The notes under the pieces are model-generated. The model saw only the letters and a list, made by a program, of their open reading frames with translations. It did no database searches and had not been told where the DNA came from. Positions 1-11,043 of a DNA stretch of 64,000 nt are shown here, one piece after another. Source of the DNA: Atherinomorus stipes (lineage: Eukaryota > Chordata > Actinopteri > Atheriniformes > Atherinidae). Each line of letters begins with the position of its first letter. Positions within the stretch are counted from its first letter, which is position 1. The position numbers were made by a program, and so were the translations under genes. The stretch is from contig JALJCO010001026.1 in the NCBI GenBank assembly GCA_023101725.1, forward strand, positions 333,011 to 397,010. Reading direction: 5' to 3'.

Positions 1-7
1 GCTAAAA

Positions 8-535
8 ATGTTGAGAATTTCCAGTTGGTTTGCTTTTGATTCTAACTTTACTCCTAACAGACATGACCCTAACTTTAGACTAAGGATATCTTTTGGTCTC
101 ACAACATTTCTCTCGCTTACTCAAAATCACATTGTACACAGTTTTGAGACCTTGCTGGATAAATATAGCCTATCACAAAACGATTGTCATAGATACCTTT
201 AAATGCGATTATATATCAATCATGAATGTAAGCTGTCAGATCTTGCAGATGCTGAATTCCGTTTCTACCTCATCTTGAAAAATGCCACAACCATGACCCC
301 TTCTAAATCCATTGCAAAACTATACAAAGCGATCTCCTGCACCAGTGTTAATAATACAATATACATTAAAGATAAATGGGAAAAGGAATCGGGAATCAAT
401 ATTTCTCTGGAGGCATGGCATAACATCTGGTCCTCCCAGTGGTCAACATCCAGCTCCATGAGCTGGAGAGAGCATTGCTGGCTGAATATTATTAGATATT
501 TTAGGGCACCGTACAGCCTAATTTATAGTCGTCTG
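8..535 (+). pseudogene. L1/Tx1-clade LINE ORF2 C-terminal fragment, 5' part
   Basis: Translation of this stretch resembles the C-terminal third of fish L1-type ORF2 proteins, downstream of the reverse transcriptase core. Seen directly: a reading frame from 8 to 202, a single stop (TAA), then the same frame continuing from 203 to 538. The second part holds the typical pattern of a W-E-K-E segment, a tryptophan (SLEAW), then SMSWREHCW and a YFRAPY segment. From family knowledge, this region ends in a Cys/His cluster, and that cluster is found only after position 1986, so the ORF is split by inserted DNA. The fragment is truncated by the window start and has at least one in-frame stop, so it is a dead copy. 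It is a different family from the two LINEs at 44-64 kb. Confidence 0.75.
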
Positions 536-544
536 TAAAGTACT

Positions 545-801
545 CTAAGTAGGTTACAGAGAGTCCTCTACATCGACGGAGAGCCTGTGGGAGAGCCTCT
601 CCTTCATCTCTCTCTTTTTTTTCTTTTTTCTTTCTACTTGTCCTGGCCGAAGAAGGACCAGCGAGGTCCAAGTCCCCGGCGCGTTCCTCTCCACCCCACC
701 CATCCCCCATCCCCCGGACGCAGCAGGCCAGGCATCCCCTGAGCCAGCACATCCCCCGCAATGCAGCCGGCCATAACCACTAGGGTGTGAAGCAGCCACT
801 A

Positions 802-832
<31 letters not shown>

Positions 833-1530
833 ACACTCCGGGGGGGTGGGGTAGAAAAGGACCCTGCCCCCCCCCCCCCCTCCCCGCTCATGACTGTGTG
901 TAAGATGTGTGTTGTTTGTAGTCAAAACTGAGAGGCAGTGCCAAGTCATGTCGGGAGTGGGGTCGCGTAGGGGGTATGACCACCCAACTGGCCCCCATCC
1001 TTCCACACGCTATATGGCCCGCCTCTCAGAAGTAGTTGTGAGCTGTTGTTATTTTATGTGTTTAGGTGTCTAAGTGTGGTTAAAACTGGGGAGCAGGCTT
1101 TCTCTAGATGCGGCAAACAAAGGCACTTTGGTGCCCCCCTCACCACGCCCGCTTGACACGCGCCCTCCCCAAGACCCTATGTGTGTGTGTGAGGTAGAGC
1201 AGAGGGGGAGAGAGGTCTTGGGAAGGGAGACCAGGGGGGTATGAATTCCCCTCTGGAAGATGAGCCGTTACCGGCATTAGGTACCCCTGCCTCCTGGGAA
1301 CACCCCAGGGCAGAAGGGGGAAGGCACGGCCGCCCCCACGGCCAGGCGACCGTCATTCACCGCAAAGGGGCCAGCGGCGGCCCCTGGGGGCACCTGACCA
1401 CCCCAGGCCAGGGAGGGGGGACAGGGACAGGAGCGAAGGAGGTCAGCGGAGGGGCCAGAGTCCCAGGCCCACCATCCCCAGGTCCTGCAGACCCCCCAAG
1501 AGGCATGCAGAGCTACCTTTTTTGTTTTTT
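545..1530 (-). mobile_element. 3'-UTR fragment of the LINE family seen at 44-64 kb
   Basis: This GC-rich stretch matches 56650-57530 in the same orientation (for example the CGCAGCAGGCCAGGCATCCC block near 718 and the GTTGTTATTTTATGTG block near 1040), which is the 3'-UTR of the minus-strand LINE B. It is therefore a minus-strand, diverged copy of that UTR. It carries no ORF1 or ORF2. In element orientation its upstream limit (about 1518) lies at the internal A-tract of the full UTR. It splits the L1 ORF2 remnant, so it inserted after that copy. Short reading frames in it on both strands are by-products of base composition. Confidence 0.75.
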
Positions 1531-1559
1531 TCTCTCCTTTGTCTCTGGCTGCACAAAAT

Positions 1560-1985
1560 ATTTTTTAAGTGTCCGTCACTCCGTCAAGGGACGACGGAGA
1601 CGGCAAGGGCTGTGATTGGTCTACAACCATGTAAACACTAGCAGTGCCATTTTTAAACCAGCTTACCTACGAAGACATAGATATGAGTCCAACCAAAGAA
1701 CGTTTGGCTGAAGAAGTGAGGAAATACCAAAATCACCCCATCGTCGTTATTTTGCATCAAAAGTATCTGTTATTCAGCTGCAGCAACAACAACAGTCTTT
1801 CTCTCTCGGACTGCATCATATGAGCAGGTCAGTCTTGTGATGTGACCCCTACTTATCGGGCGGGAAATTGCACTGCGTATCCGGCAGCATGACGGAGAAC
1901 TTTGAAGGCTGGAGGGGTCTCCGTCGTTACGCAGTTGGATAGCGCATTATGCAGTCGGAGAAGTATACTGTAGCCTTACCAGGAG
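1560..1985. mobile_element. Possible Harbinger/ISL2EU-like non-autonomous element
   Basis: The stretch between the LINE UTR fragment and the resumption of the L1 ORF contains an inverted pair (ACGACGGAGAC near 1591 and GTCTCCGTCGT near 1917) and the phrase CTGTGATTGGTCTAC near the left end, both reminiscent of fish Harbinger/ISL2EU ends. I see no transposase. Exact termini and a target duplication could not be fixed. Confidence 0.35.
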
Positions 1986-2420
1986 AGATACAGAGGTACT
2001 CATATGTCATGTTGGAGACAGTGTGGTTCATCTCACGCTGATCATTATCACATCTTCTGGGACTGTCCCAGTTTAAAAGCCTTCTGGAGGGGTATACAGG
2101 CCTCCTTGAGCGCAGTCTTCAATACTCAAATCCCTCTGAGTTTTGATGTTCTGTACTTGGGTCTTGTCCCTTTCCTGAGAAGTAGGAGTGAGATCAAGTT
2201 GCTACAGTTACTCCTGGTAGCGAGTTAAAAAAAACAATTTCAAGGAGATAACTATGCCAGACTCAACCTACTCTGGATGACTGGATTGGAATAACGTTAG
2301 ATATATTTAGGATGGAAAACCTTACCTATCAACTAAGAAATCAAAAAGACAAATTTTTTCAAATATGGCACAGGTGGATTTTATTTATAACCCCCATGAG
2401 AGCAGATTTTATTTGACCTC
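1986..2420 (+). pseudogene. L1/Tx1-clade LINE ORF2 C-terminal fragment, 3' part
   Basis: Continuation of the ORF2 remnant at 8-535. The frame from about 2004 reads a C-x2-C-like start (CWRQCG), then HADHYHIFWDCP and FWRGI, which is the Cys/His cluster that typically closes L1-type ORF2. After a stop at 2228 a shifted frame still reads LLWMTGLE and then MENLTYQLRNQKDKFFQIW, another typical C-terminal segment, ending near 2420. Together with 8-535 this makes one 5'-truncated, disrupted LINE copy. The direction (plus) and order of the two parts support a single copy later interrupted at about 536-1985. Confidence 0.72.
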
Positions 2421-2803
2421 ACTGGTAATTTTTTTTGTGTCTTGTCTATTTAATTTCTAACTGAGTATTGCTGTCTATTTTTTATGAAATAGCCAGGCAA
2501 CCCCCCCCCCCTCTTGTACATAGTTCTACATTAATTGAGCTGTTTAAACGACACTACAGCCCTTGCTCAAGTAGCGCCATTTATAAACCAGCTAACCTAA
2601 GACTAATAGGGATCTGCTTATACAGGGTAAACTGTCTTGCTCTCTACAAGTGAATAAGTTGTATTTACTGTCTCTATTTAAGCCTCAAGTTCGCTCTGGT
2701 CTCAAACAAACCTGGAAGGACTTTATTTTTTCTCTTGTTATTGTCATACTGATGGTTTTTCTCTGTCCATTCCAAATAAAAACATAATAATAATGATAAT
2801 AAT

Positions 2804-2841
<38 letters not shown>

Positions 2842-2845
2842 CTTT
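2421..2845 (+). repeat. L1 fragment 3' tail with TA microsatellite
   Basis: AT-rich 3' flank of the ORF2 remnant ending in ATAA/ATAATA units and then an alternating TA run (about 2806-2840). A LINE tail that grades into a simple repeat is typical of fish elements. The exact element end cannot be fixed. Confidence 0.5.
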
Positions 2846-2974
2846 TATGGTCCAGTTCGACCACAGTTTTGACCACTTGCATGGAAACTTTTTTGGTCCA
2901 GTGCACTTTTACATACATACTGTACTATACTGGATATATATATACATATACACTGTATTATCAGACATATAATT

Positions 2975-3110
2975 TACATCCTCAAAGTCATCCCAGTAGC
3001 CACATGCACTGCTCTGTTCACTTCAATTCACTTCAGCTTTGCTTGCATACCGCCAATTCACAACAATGTCATCTCAGGCCACTTCACAGACAGACAACTT
3101 GCAGACAATT
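2975..3110. repeat. Dispersed teleost repeat fragment
   Basis: The phrases CCGCCAATTCACAACAATG and TCATCTCAGGCCACTT recall a common fish repeat that often sits in 3' ends of non-LTR elements. The class is uncertain and no termini were found. Confidence 0.35.
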
Positions 3111-3314
3111 CATATTGGCTTAGCTAAGGAAACCAACAGATTGGATCCAATCTTCACTTGACTCCCCCATCCTGAGCAAGCACAGAGTTGTGGCCCACAG
3201 TGGAAAGGAAACTACCCCTTTGCATCTCAGTCCAAATCCCTTGCTCTTCTGAGCACCCAATTGTTGCTTCGACAAACATAAGTCTTACAAATCTGGAAAA
3301 GTCTTCACGAGGGA

Positions 3315-3450
3315 GTGTTAGTCCTGGTCCTTGAAGGCCAGTGTCATGCATGTTTTCATGTTTTTTCTGCTGTGACACACCTGACTCAAATCCATAGCTA
3401 ATTAGCAGACACGTTTGAGACGATATTACTGGCTTTGCTGTCTTCATTTG
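3315..3450. repeat. Common teleost dispersed repeat (hAT-like, non-autonomous)
   Basis: Contains GTCCTGGTCCTTGAAGGCC, GCATGTTTTCATG and ACACACCTGACTCAAAT in the order seen in a very abundant fish repeat. No transposase. The rest of 3450-4330 shows no gene or repeat that I recognise. Confidence 0.45.
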
Positions 3451-4331
3451 CTCCAAGTTTAGGACTTCATGACTCAGTTTGGGACAAATGTCCCACGTTC
3501 AGCTTCCAGCAGAGACACTACAGGAACTGAAGCATCTGCAACTTCAGCTGTCACATGCAGAAACTGGCTGTAGATTCAGGACTAAAACAAAGACACAAAT
3601 GTTCATGTGCTTCTCTTTTCTGGATCTCAGTCATGGTGAAACTATAGAAAGCTGCTTTCTGCTTAGATGCTGCTTTTTATGCTGCTTTAGTCAAGCTAAT
3701 CATACACTGCTGTTTCCAGCATTTTCCAGGACAATTAGCCTCTTTTTCTCATCTGAAACAAACAATCCAGAAAAGTTTGTGGAACTAATGATTGAAGAGT
3801 ATATTCATAAAGTGGTTGCCATGGCTACGCTGCAGATGTCTGTTCATTGCTCCAGATTACAGAGAATGGAAGATGAATTTCTCTGGAACTTTGATACCAT
3901 GCAGGTGATGGACTTGAGTCAACAGCACCTTTGGAAACAGAAATGAGCAAACTGTCTGCATCATCTCCAGACCCCCTCAATATTTCATGTCTTTTTTTTC
4001 TTTCCACATTCTTTCAGGTTCAGGATGCAGGACAGGTTCCAGGTTCAGCTCAGTTTCTGTGCTGAAAGATGTCCAATGAGAGACATCATCCACACTGACA
4101 TCATCCAAACACCTTCTACAGGTGTTCTGTTGCTCATTAATAAAACTCAGTCCGATGAGTGTTCGATACCATTCTGACTGTGGAAGCCTGGAGAAAGTGC
4201 TTATTGGATTATGTGGTTTTTATATTTTATATATTTTATATATTGTGAGTGTGTGTGTGTGTTTTTTTTTTTGTTTCTTTTTAAATATGGACCTGTGTGA
4301 GTCTGAAATAAAGATTGAATTGAACCCTGAC

Positions 4332-4505
4332 CTGAGAGTTTCCAGTTTGCAGTTTGGACTCTTCAGTCCACCAGACAGCTGCTTCACTCCTGAATCCTGC
4401 AGGTTGCTAATACTCAGGTCCAGTTGTGTCAGACTGGAGGACTGGGAGCTGAGGACTGAGGACAGAGCTTCACAGCTTCTCTCTGAGAGACCACACATCC
4501 ACAGC
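4332..4505 (-). CDS. NLRC3-like gene, leucine-rich-repeat exon (last visible)
   Basis: A 174-nt exon encoding one NLR-type leucine-rich repeat unit on the minus strand. The acceptor (TTCAG before 4505) and donor (GT at 4331-4330) are canonical and the phases (2 in, 2 out) match the other LRR exons here. The peptide includes [17 protein letters not shown] and [19 protein letters not shown], ending in CKLETLR. From family knowledge these units form the ligand-sensing curved domain at the C-terminus of fish NLR-C receptors. This is the canonical length, while three upstream units are 9 nt shorter. It is the most downstream exon of the gene that I can find, and nothing resembling a B30.2 (PRY-SPRY) exon follows before the window edge. 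Confidence 0.85.
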
Positions 4506-4646
4506 CTGAAGAGACAGTTAGACAAACATACAAATAACAATATATGTGATCAGAAGGAATCAATGCTCATATTGGATGTAGACTGAAAGAGCATCTGTGG
4601 AGGAAAATCAGCTATTCCAACATTCCCACTGGTGCAGATGTTTCTG

Positions 4647-5050
4647 TAGAGAGTAAGGGCGCATTCACAAAGCTTTTTATATTCAAATGATCGTAAAGTC
4701 CATTTCGATTAGGGAGTGTGAACGCGCAAATCGACTCTGATCCGGAACAAACAACCAGACTCGGTCCGCTTACAAACGCAGGTCTCGGGTCTGATTCAAG
4801 GGAACTAAAGACAGGAAGTGGACTGCAGATTGCATTGGCATTGTGGGTAAAACGCTGGGCAACATGTGTAAACACTACGATAACAAATACACGTGTGGGA
4901 CTGCAGTACAAGATGGGTTGTGGTCAGACGTGGAGTTAGGAGGAAGTAAAAGCTTTAATCGATATCCGGTCTGATGAAAGTATATCCAGCTCCTCGGCAC
5001 AAAAATAATGTTTTGTGGAGGAAACAGAAGGGCGAGAACCTTGTTGTTCG
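4647..5050. other. Possible DNA-element remnant with GGGCGCATTCACA end
   Basis: The left end (TAAGGGCGCATTCACAAAG) resembles the terminal repeat of the element at 33230-33864. No matching right end was found, so this is at most a remnant. Confidence 0.25.
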
Positions 5051-5052
5051 TG

Positions 5053-5462
5053 TTAGTGATGTTGTTCATGAACGATTCGTTCAATATGAACTAATCTTTA
5101 GATGACTCAGTAGTAATGAGTCCTCTCAGAGAGTGAGTCGTTCATTCTCTGCAGTACGCTCTCTCACCACACGGCAGCAGCTGCGTGAGCTCAGCCAGCA
5201 GTAGGACAGGAAACAGAAATGATTCGTTCACCACTCACCCAACTGTGTCGGTCCTCAGGTATCGTTCTTTTGTGACAGCCAGGCTGCTCAGGTTGTGTGG
5301 TGAGCAGCAAGCACTTTAGTTCTCTCATAATCTTTAAATGGATCAGTACGGATCTTTCTTTCGTTCATTTGTCACGTGAGAGCTGCGCTACAGTTACAGG
5401 GTTGTGGAGAGGAGACCAACAAGGAATGATGTCTGATATCTTATGTTCATTCATTTGTCTAT
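5053..5462 (+). repeat. hAT-like non-autonomous repeat, copy 1
   Basis: Begins TTAGTGATG then TTCATGAACGATTCGTTC, and matches 22355-22759 in reverse complement over its whole length, with shared blocks such as GAGAGGAGACCAACAAGGAATG. Similarity ends near ATGTTCATTCA. The 'AGTGATG...CGATTCG' end is widespread in fish repeats. The short reading frames it shares with copy 2 are not evidence of a protein. I see no gene or clear repeat in 5463-6050. Confidence 0.55.
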
Positions 5463-6049
5463 CGTCCACGACCTCTGACATAAATACTTTAATCATGAAA
5501 TAACAAATGGTTAGTGGGCTTCAGCTCTTGTGTGTTACTAACGTAAAGTGTGTTTGTAAATAAATGTTTTTCTAAAATTATATCAACATCTGTTATACTC
5601 TGCCACAAACTAAAATATAATATATTATTCATTTATGAAATCATAATCAGTGGTCTTCGGTTCTTTTACATTTTCAATTTGAATCATATCATTTTAATTA
5701 CGTTAAACTCCTGAAAAAAATTCAGCAGCTCCTGTACTTCATCCCTCTGCTTTATTGTTCATGTTGAAAACTTTTCTGCACACAGCTACCTGTGTTCTCT
5801 CACATGTACTAGTTCAGATTTATTTCTTTGCACCATGGAAAAAATCACAAAACAGTCAATCACTTTCTGTCATACATTTCCTATGAGTAGAAAGAAGATC
5901 TAATCTTTTTTTGTCCATCCCGAAGCAAAAGCTAAATAACCTTTAGTAAGATGCTTACCGCCAAAATAAAGCAATACTATAAGAAATGTCTATATTCAAT
6001 TAAACCTAAAAACATCACTAAGGAAAATATCAACATTCACGTGTGATAA

Positions 6050-6260
6050 TAAATCAGACAATGGAGAAGGCAACAAAAAATATGAAACCCAATACAGAAG
6101 GAAGAAGCAACATGAACCTCTTCATGTTAATACTGACTGAATATACTTTTTCTTTATACATATACTTGAACTGAACAGTATTGTTAAAAGTTTTAAGATC
6201 TTCATGAAGTGAATTCCACAGTTTTACCCCAATAACTGAAGGACACATCTGGTTTAGTGT
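6050..6260 (-). pseudogene. Non-LTR retrotransposon ORF2 C-terminal scrap
   Basis: A minus-strand frame reads SVIGVKLWNSLHEDLK followed by VQFKYMYKEK. This is the tail pattern (GxxLWNSLPxxLK, then a basic helix) that ends ORF2 of Jockey/CR1/L2-superfamily LINEs. Only this tail is present; the reverse transcriptase is missing. Confidence 0.55.
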
Positions 6261-6461
6261 TGTTCATGCATATTGGTGTTCGAAATTATATTTTGTCCTT
6301 CTGAACTCATTTTCTAAATGGAAAAGGTGTATTTTTCTGGTAAATTTCTACATCTTGTTTTAACATAATTGATAGTGTTTGGAACTGAACCAAATCTTCA
6401 AGGTTTAAAGGTGTCATAACCTAGTGTTTTACAGACACAATTCTTCTTAAATTAGTCAGTC

Positions 6462-6840
6462 ATCAGTCTTTCATTTTCTATACCGCTTATCCAGTTCAGG
6501 GTCGCGAGGGTTGCTGGAGCCCATCCCAGCTATTATCAGGCGAGAGGCAGGTACACCCTGGACAGGTTGCCAGTCTGTTGCACGGCCAACACAGAGAGAC
6601 AGATACCCACGCACGTTCACAGGGCCAATTTAGAGTGATCAATTAACAAAACATGCATGTCTTTGGATGGTGGGAGGAAGCCGAAATACCTGGAGAGAAC
6701 CCACGCATACACGGGCAGAACATGCAAACTCCACACAGGAAGGAACTGCTGGAATTGTTCGAACTCTTCCCCAGACGGGAACCGAACTAGTGACCTTTTC
6801 ACTGTGAGGCTGCAGTGCTAACCACCACACCACCGTGCAG
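6462..6840 (+). repeat. Dispersed teleost repeat ('CCGCTTATCCAGTTCAGGG' family), copy 1
   Basis: Contains ACCGCTTATCCAGTTCAGGG, CTGGAGCCCATCCCAGC, CACCCTGGACAGG, then the distal part with CATGCATGTCTTTGGATGG, GGGAACCGAACTAGTGACC and ACCACCACACCACCGTGC. It matches 8748-8955 in the same orientation, and 14750-14880 is a decayed relative. Non-coding. Confidence 0.7.
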
Positions 6841-6848
6841 CCACCTTC

Positions 6849-7625
6849 TTAAAGGTGCCATGACATCAAATTTCACTTTTCTGGGGTTTTGGGTGTATAA
6901 TATGATCTATTGTGCACTGATGAGGCCATGTGAATGTCAGAGTGAGAATCAAAGTTCCTGTTTATGGTCTGTCAGCTTTGTCTCTCTGCTCAGAAACAGT
7001 TGAATCAGACAGCAGGATATCATTCTACGTAGTTCTATCATTCTACGTAATTTAATTGCTCCAATAAGTGCACACTATCAAGTAAACAGCCCCCCTCTCT
7101 CTCCTAAAGTCTATGCACCGTCCGCCCCCCCTCCCCTCCCTGTCTGATTCAGCTTCGTGTATGGAGCTAGTAGTAATCCCTGCAGTCAGGTCTGGGTTTT
7201 CAAGCAAATGGATTTAAAAGAAAACTTCTGCAGCAACACTGAGGGAGGGGGCCACAACCTTGTCATTACCTGTAAGTTTATTTATTTTCTAAATGCTGTC
7301 TTGTCTGATAAACGTAGCTCACGCTGTCTGAAGTGCCCATGTTGCTAGCAGTTAGCCTTTAGCAAAGTCCGATCGCAGCTTGACCTAGATTCTCTAAATA
7401 AGGTCATAGCGAAATAAGGTGTAGCCAATCAAAATGAAGTCAACGTGGTCTCCGGGTAAAGCTCCATATCATCACTGGACCCAACTGTATTACTGAGGAA
7501 GTGAGGTCTGGCGTTTCAAAACAATACTCCGCTGTAAAAAATGCCGTTTTTTTCTTTGGAGTATTTACATATAACGTAATGCCAACAACATAAACTAGTT
7601 TTTACTGCTATATCATCACTCCTTT
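6849..7625. mobile_element. TTAA-flanked non-autonomous DNA element (candidate)
   Basis: The left end TTAAAGGTGCCATGACAT and the reverse complement of the right end, TTAAAGGAGTGATGATAT, form an imperfect inverted pair about 777 bp apart, both starting with TTAA. A TTAA target site is the hallmark of piggyBac (also Kolobok) elements. No transposase frame is visible. Its right end resembles the sequences ending at 9235 and 12582, so this is a multi-copy family. Confidence 0.5.
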
Positions 7626-7799
7626 AAATCATTTTCAAATTAATTCTAATCATAGTTGGGTGGGAGGAAAATTTAATGAGCTCATTTTGACCTCTTTTTA
7701 TCCCCAACTTTTGTTTGTCGCGAGAATACTGCCGAAGTAAAGTTCTGCAACACCCCCTACCCTCTCCACGGGAACAGAGGGACATTCTGGGTCCAAGTC

Positions 7800-8335
7800 A
7801 AGGCCGTTTTTATCATCATACGGACTGTGAGCCGCTGTCTCTCACTTACGCACACACATTTTCACGACACTGATGCACTTCCACTGCACTGCTGGTCCTT
7901 CTTTTTCCTGCCCTTCTGGACAGACCGAGCTGGCAGGGTGCCTGAGTGCTACCTCGCTCTACTGGGGGGGGGGACCCTTCCTTCCTGCCCATCACATGTC
8001 TTCCATGTTGTGATTGCCTGAGTTCGTGCTTCTCTGTATTGGTGTGTCTTTTTTTGTCTCCAAGGTCGTCACCTGTGTACGTGGAGAGTTCAGAAACCTC
8101 TCTTTTTTTTTTACCACCTACCCACCTTTCTTCATTTTACCGTTTTTTCTCTCTGCAAAGGTGCGCCCTGTGAGGGGCTGCGTGACCACAGTCTGCCTGA
8201 TCCTGTCTTGTTACATTTTTTTTTTGTTTGTTTTTTGTTTGTGTGTCTTGGACAGGTTGTACTGAAACATGAATTTCCCCTCAGGGATCAATAAAGTATC
8301 TTTGATTTGATTTTTGATTTGATCTGATACACACA
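7800..8335 (+). repeat. LINE 3'-UTR and tail
   Basis: Ends in GAATTTCCCCTCAGGGATCA, ATAAAGTATC and TTTGATTTGATT repeats, the usual 3' end of L2-like fish LINEs. Upstream sequence is T-rich and non-coding. The frames 7827-8265 are fortuitous. Confidence 0.55.
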
Positions 8336-8747
8336 AGAATTAGACCTGTCTGTAAGTGCGTTCACGAGGCAAGCGTCAAAGCCAAAACAAAGTCTTATCA
8401 GGACAGACCAAGTGAAGGAAATGATGTCCCAACAGAGAAAAACGTGATAAAATGTAACGGTGCGGTTGATAGAGAGGATCCACGGAGTAAAAGGGCTGGA
8501 CTCTGATGAATATAAGGAGCAGACGTCTGACGTGAAGTTACTCAAACAGCAACAACTGTGTTAGCTTTTGTAGCTACATTAGCAGCTTGTCACCGTTCGT
8601 CTACCATCATTAACTGGTCTCTTACACAAAAGATAATAAGTTACACAAGCAGCAACACTTGCTGCTGAATTTCTGCCGAAGCAGCTCAGCCCCTTGTCGT
8701 CATCATCCTCCTCTCTGAAAAAGCTGGTCATTAATTGCCACTCCGGT

Positions 8748-8955
8748 CAGTCAGTCATTTTCTGTACCGCTTATCCAGTTCAGGGTCGCGGGGTTGCTGG
8801 AGCCCATCCCAGCTATTATCAGGCGAGAGGCGGGGTACACCCTGGACAGGTCGCCAGTCTGTCGCAGGGCCAACATGGAGAGACAGACAACCATTCACGC
8901 TCACATTCATTCCTAGGGGCAATTTAGAGTGACCAATTAACCTAACATGCATGTC
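8748..8955 (+). repeat. Dispersed teleost repeat ('CCGCTTATCCAGTTCAGGG' family), copy 2
   Basis: Same order of blocks as 6462-6690 (ACCGCTTATCCAGTTCAGGG to AACCTAACATGCATGTC) but lacks the distal half, so it is truncated on its right side. Confidence 0.65.
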
Positions 8956-9129
8956 TAATTGCCACTACAGGTAATCAGCTGATTTTATCAGGTGGTGCTA
9001 AAGAGGCAAGCTTAGCAGCTCGCAGCCTCTGTAGATCACGTCATCCGCAGAGAAAAAACAAAATTGCGTACTGTAGAGAGCGCACTCTTGTGATCAATTC
9101 TGGAAGAGAGAGCCCGCACTCAAAGATGA

Positions 9130-9235
9130 AGCCACTTTAATTCTCCGGAGTTTCTGGCACGTTTTCTGAGGTCCTATTCCAATACACGTTTTAACATGAA
9201 AAAGTGGGATTTCTGGGTGATGACTCCTTTTAATA
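9130..9235. mobile_element. Right end of a TTAA-family element (partial)
   Basis: ATTTCTGGGTGATGACTCC then TTTTAA matches the right-end pattern seen at 7600-7625 and 12555-12582. A left end was not identified. I see nothing else in 9236-9600. Confidence 0.35.
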
Positions 9236-9599
9236 TTCTGGATTTAACAAATAATTTACTGGTGTGTTCTTGATAACAAACTTTGTGTATAATTCTTACA
9301 GTTGTCATCATGAAACACTTGTGCCATTGCCTCTCATCTTTCTCCTTATTTCCACGTCTTTGCGGTCACCAGACACCAACAGGAGGCTGCAGAGTGGGTG
9401 TTATAGTGAAGGCGTCCAGTTTTAACACAGTGACTGCACAAATCCAGGCCAGTCGCTGGTGTTTCTACATGGGAAACCAGTAAAATCTTATTCCCTGTGT
9501 AGGAGAGTTCTCCCCTCATTGATTAAAGCAATCAAAACATGCAAAAGAAAAGTCCAGAATCGTTGTAATTAACTTCATAAAAACCAGTCTCTATTCTAT

Positions 9600-10150
9600 T
9601 TCAATGGACTTGCAAAGCTTTCTGACCTTCGAGGGCAGTTGCGAGTATGTGCAAGAGACGTATGCATAAATTATGAAAATGATCCATTGTGTTTGTTATG
9701 TCCTGCACCAGTTTTTCACATTCCAGAGAGAAATCCTGTGTTTCAAAAACCTGACAAAATATATTAAGCACTTTTGCCATGCTTAGTTCATCATTAGTGA
9801 TGAAATGCTTTTTCCTTGATGTGTTAGTTGCAACTTTTATGGAGTCTCAGAGTTTTCTAGAGACCACTGAGCTAAAATTTTGTTGAACATACTTCCCATG
9901 ACTCCTAGCATCCCCCAGTAACTGATTTAGTTCCTTTTGTACAGTTTTGAAACCCAATTTATCCTGATTTTTTAATTGAATCTTTGTTGTGATGGAAGTC
10001 TTATTGTTGGGATCATGAATGATGTTTTTCTTGCTAACTACACAATCAGCACAAAATTTCATATAATCTGTAATTGCCTCAGTTGCTTCATCAATATCCA
10101 CGTCATGAAAAATGTTCCAGTCTGTAAACAGCAATGAATCTTTGAGTATC
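9600..10150 (-). pseudogene. LINE ORF2 fragment (endonuclease-RT linker)
   Basis: A minus-strand frame from 10134 reads DWNIFHDVDIDEATEAITDY, then CVVSKKNIIHDPNNK and KTVQKELNQLL. This is the linker between endonuclease and reverse transcriptase in L2/Rex1-type fish LINEs (W-x-x-F, TEAxTDYxxFC, PNNKPW-like). The lower part continues in other frames with remnants of the following segment. No catalytic motif survives. A frameshifted, truncated LINE. Confidence 0.6.
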
Positions 10151-10278
10151 TCTATATTGTTCTGTCCATGTTTTCACCGTCTTCATGAATAGCTTAAAAC
10201 TCTTAAAAACAGTCGTGTCAACTGCACATCTACACTGAACTGCTGCATTGTTTGCAGTGAACGTCCCTGAGAGCTCAC

Positions 10279-10449
10279 CTGAGAGTTTCCAGTTTACTGT
10301 GTGGACTCTGCAGAGCAGACAGCAGCTTCACTCCTGAATCCTGCAGGTTGCTGTTACTCAGCTGCAGCTTTTTCACACTGAAGGACCGGGAGCTGAGAAA
10401 TGAGGACATAGCTGCAACGTTTCCCTCTGAGAGGCCACAGACACTCAGT
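10279..10449 (-). CDS. NLRC3-like gene, leucine-rich-repeat exon
   Basis: A 171-nt exon with acceptor TTCAG before 10449 and donor GTGAGCT from 10278, phases 2 in and 2 out. It encodes [20 protein letters not shown] then [18 protein letters not shown] and ends in LETLR. It keeps the NLQ residues missing from the exons at 11.1, 12.1 and 26.8 kb, but is one codon shorter than the 4332-4505 unit and is the most diverged unit ([12 protein letters not shown] instead of [11 protein letters not shown]). It belongs with the minus-strand NLR gene whose NACHT exon is at 30677-32475. Confidence 0.82.
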
Positions 10450-10639
10450 CTGAAGAGAAGATATGGATGAAGATGAAAAACATTTGTCTTCACATTTACT
10501 CACATTTACAAACTTAAAGTCAGAGAGAATCATTGATAAATTCATTAAAATTTCCTCAGTGAAACCAAAATATTTTCATGTCTGGTTGTTATTATTTGGC
10601 CTTTGGAATCCACATTAGGCCTTCATTAAATGTCACCTG

Positions 10640-10678
<39 letters not shown>
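10640..10678. repeat. CAT trinucleotide microsatellite
   Basis: An uninterrupted run of about 13 CAT units within an intron. Confidence 0.9.
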
Positions 10679-10680
<2 letters not shown>

Positions 10681-11043
10681 TCTGGAATTATCCCTCATGT
10701 GTTATGTGGAAGTGCAGATCTTTGTGTTCAAGATTTTTATCAACACAGATGAAACTAAACATGTTTGTGGATGGAAATGAGGCAGTTAAAGAAAACTAGA
10801 ACAAAGTGAGCAAATGTCCATCATTTAACATGTTTTAACAGACTAGAAATAAATGTGTCAACCAGAGTTCATGTGTGTGAGCTCTGCAGTACAGATCAGA
10901 TCAAAATGAATGAACAGAGATCTGGAGATGTTTCATTTAGAGATTTTACAATATTTCTGAAAATGTTGGAGATTTTTGCATCACAGAGACTGAAGGAAAC
11001 TGAAACAGTAGAAAAACGTGTGAGAGCAGCAGAGAAATCTGAC

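Noticed and set aside
3479..3946. A 155-codon plus-strand frame
   Set aside because: No recognisable family, no splice context, and the sequence is low in codon structure; treated as fortuitous.
10996..11012. GGAAACTGAAACAG resembles an interferon response element next to an LRR exon
   Set aside because: It lies in an intron flank duplicated with the exon (also near 12007), far from the promoter; the short motif is likely by chance.
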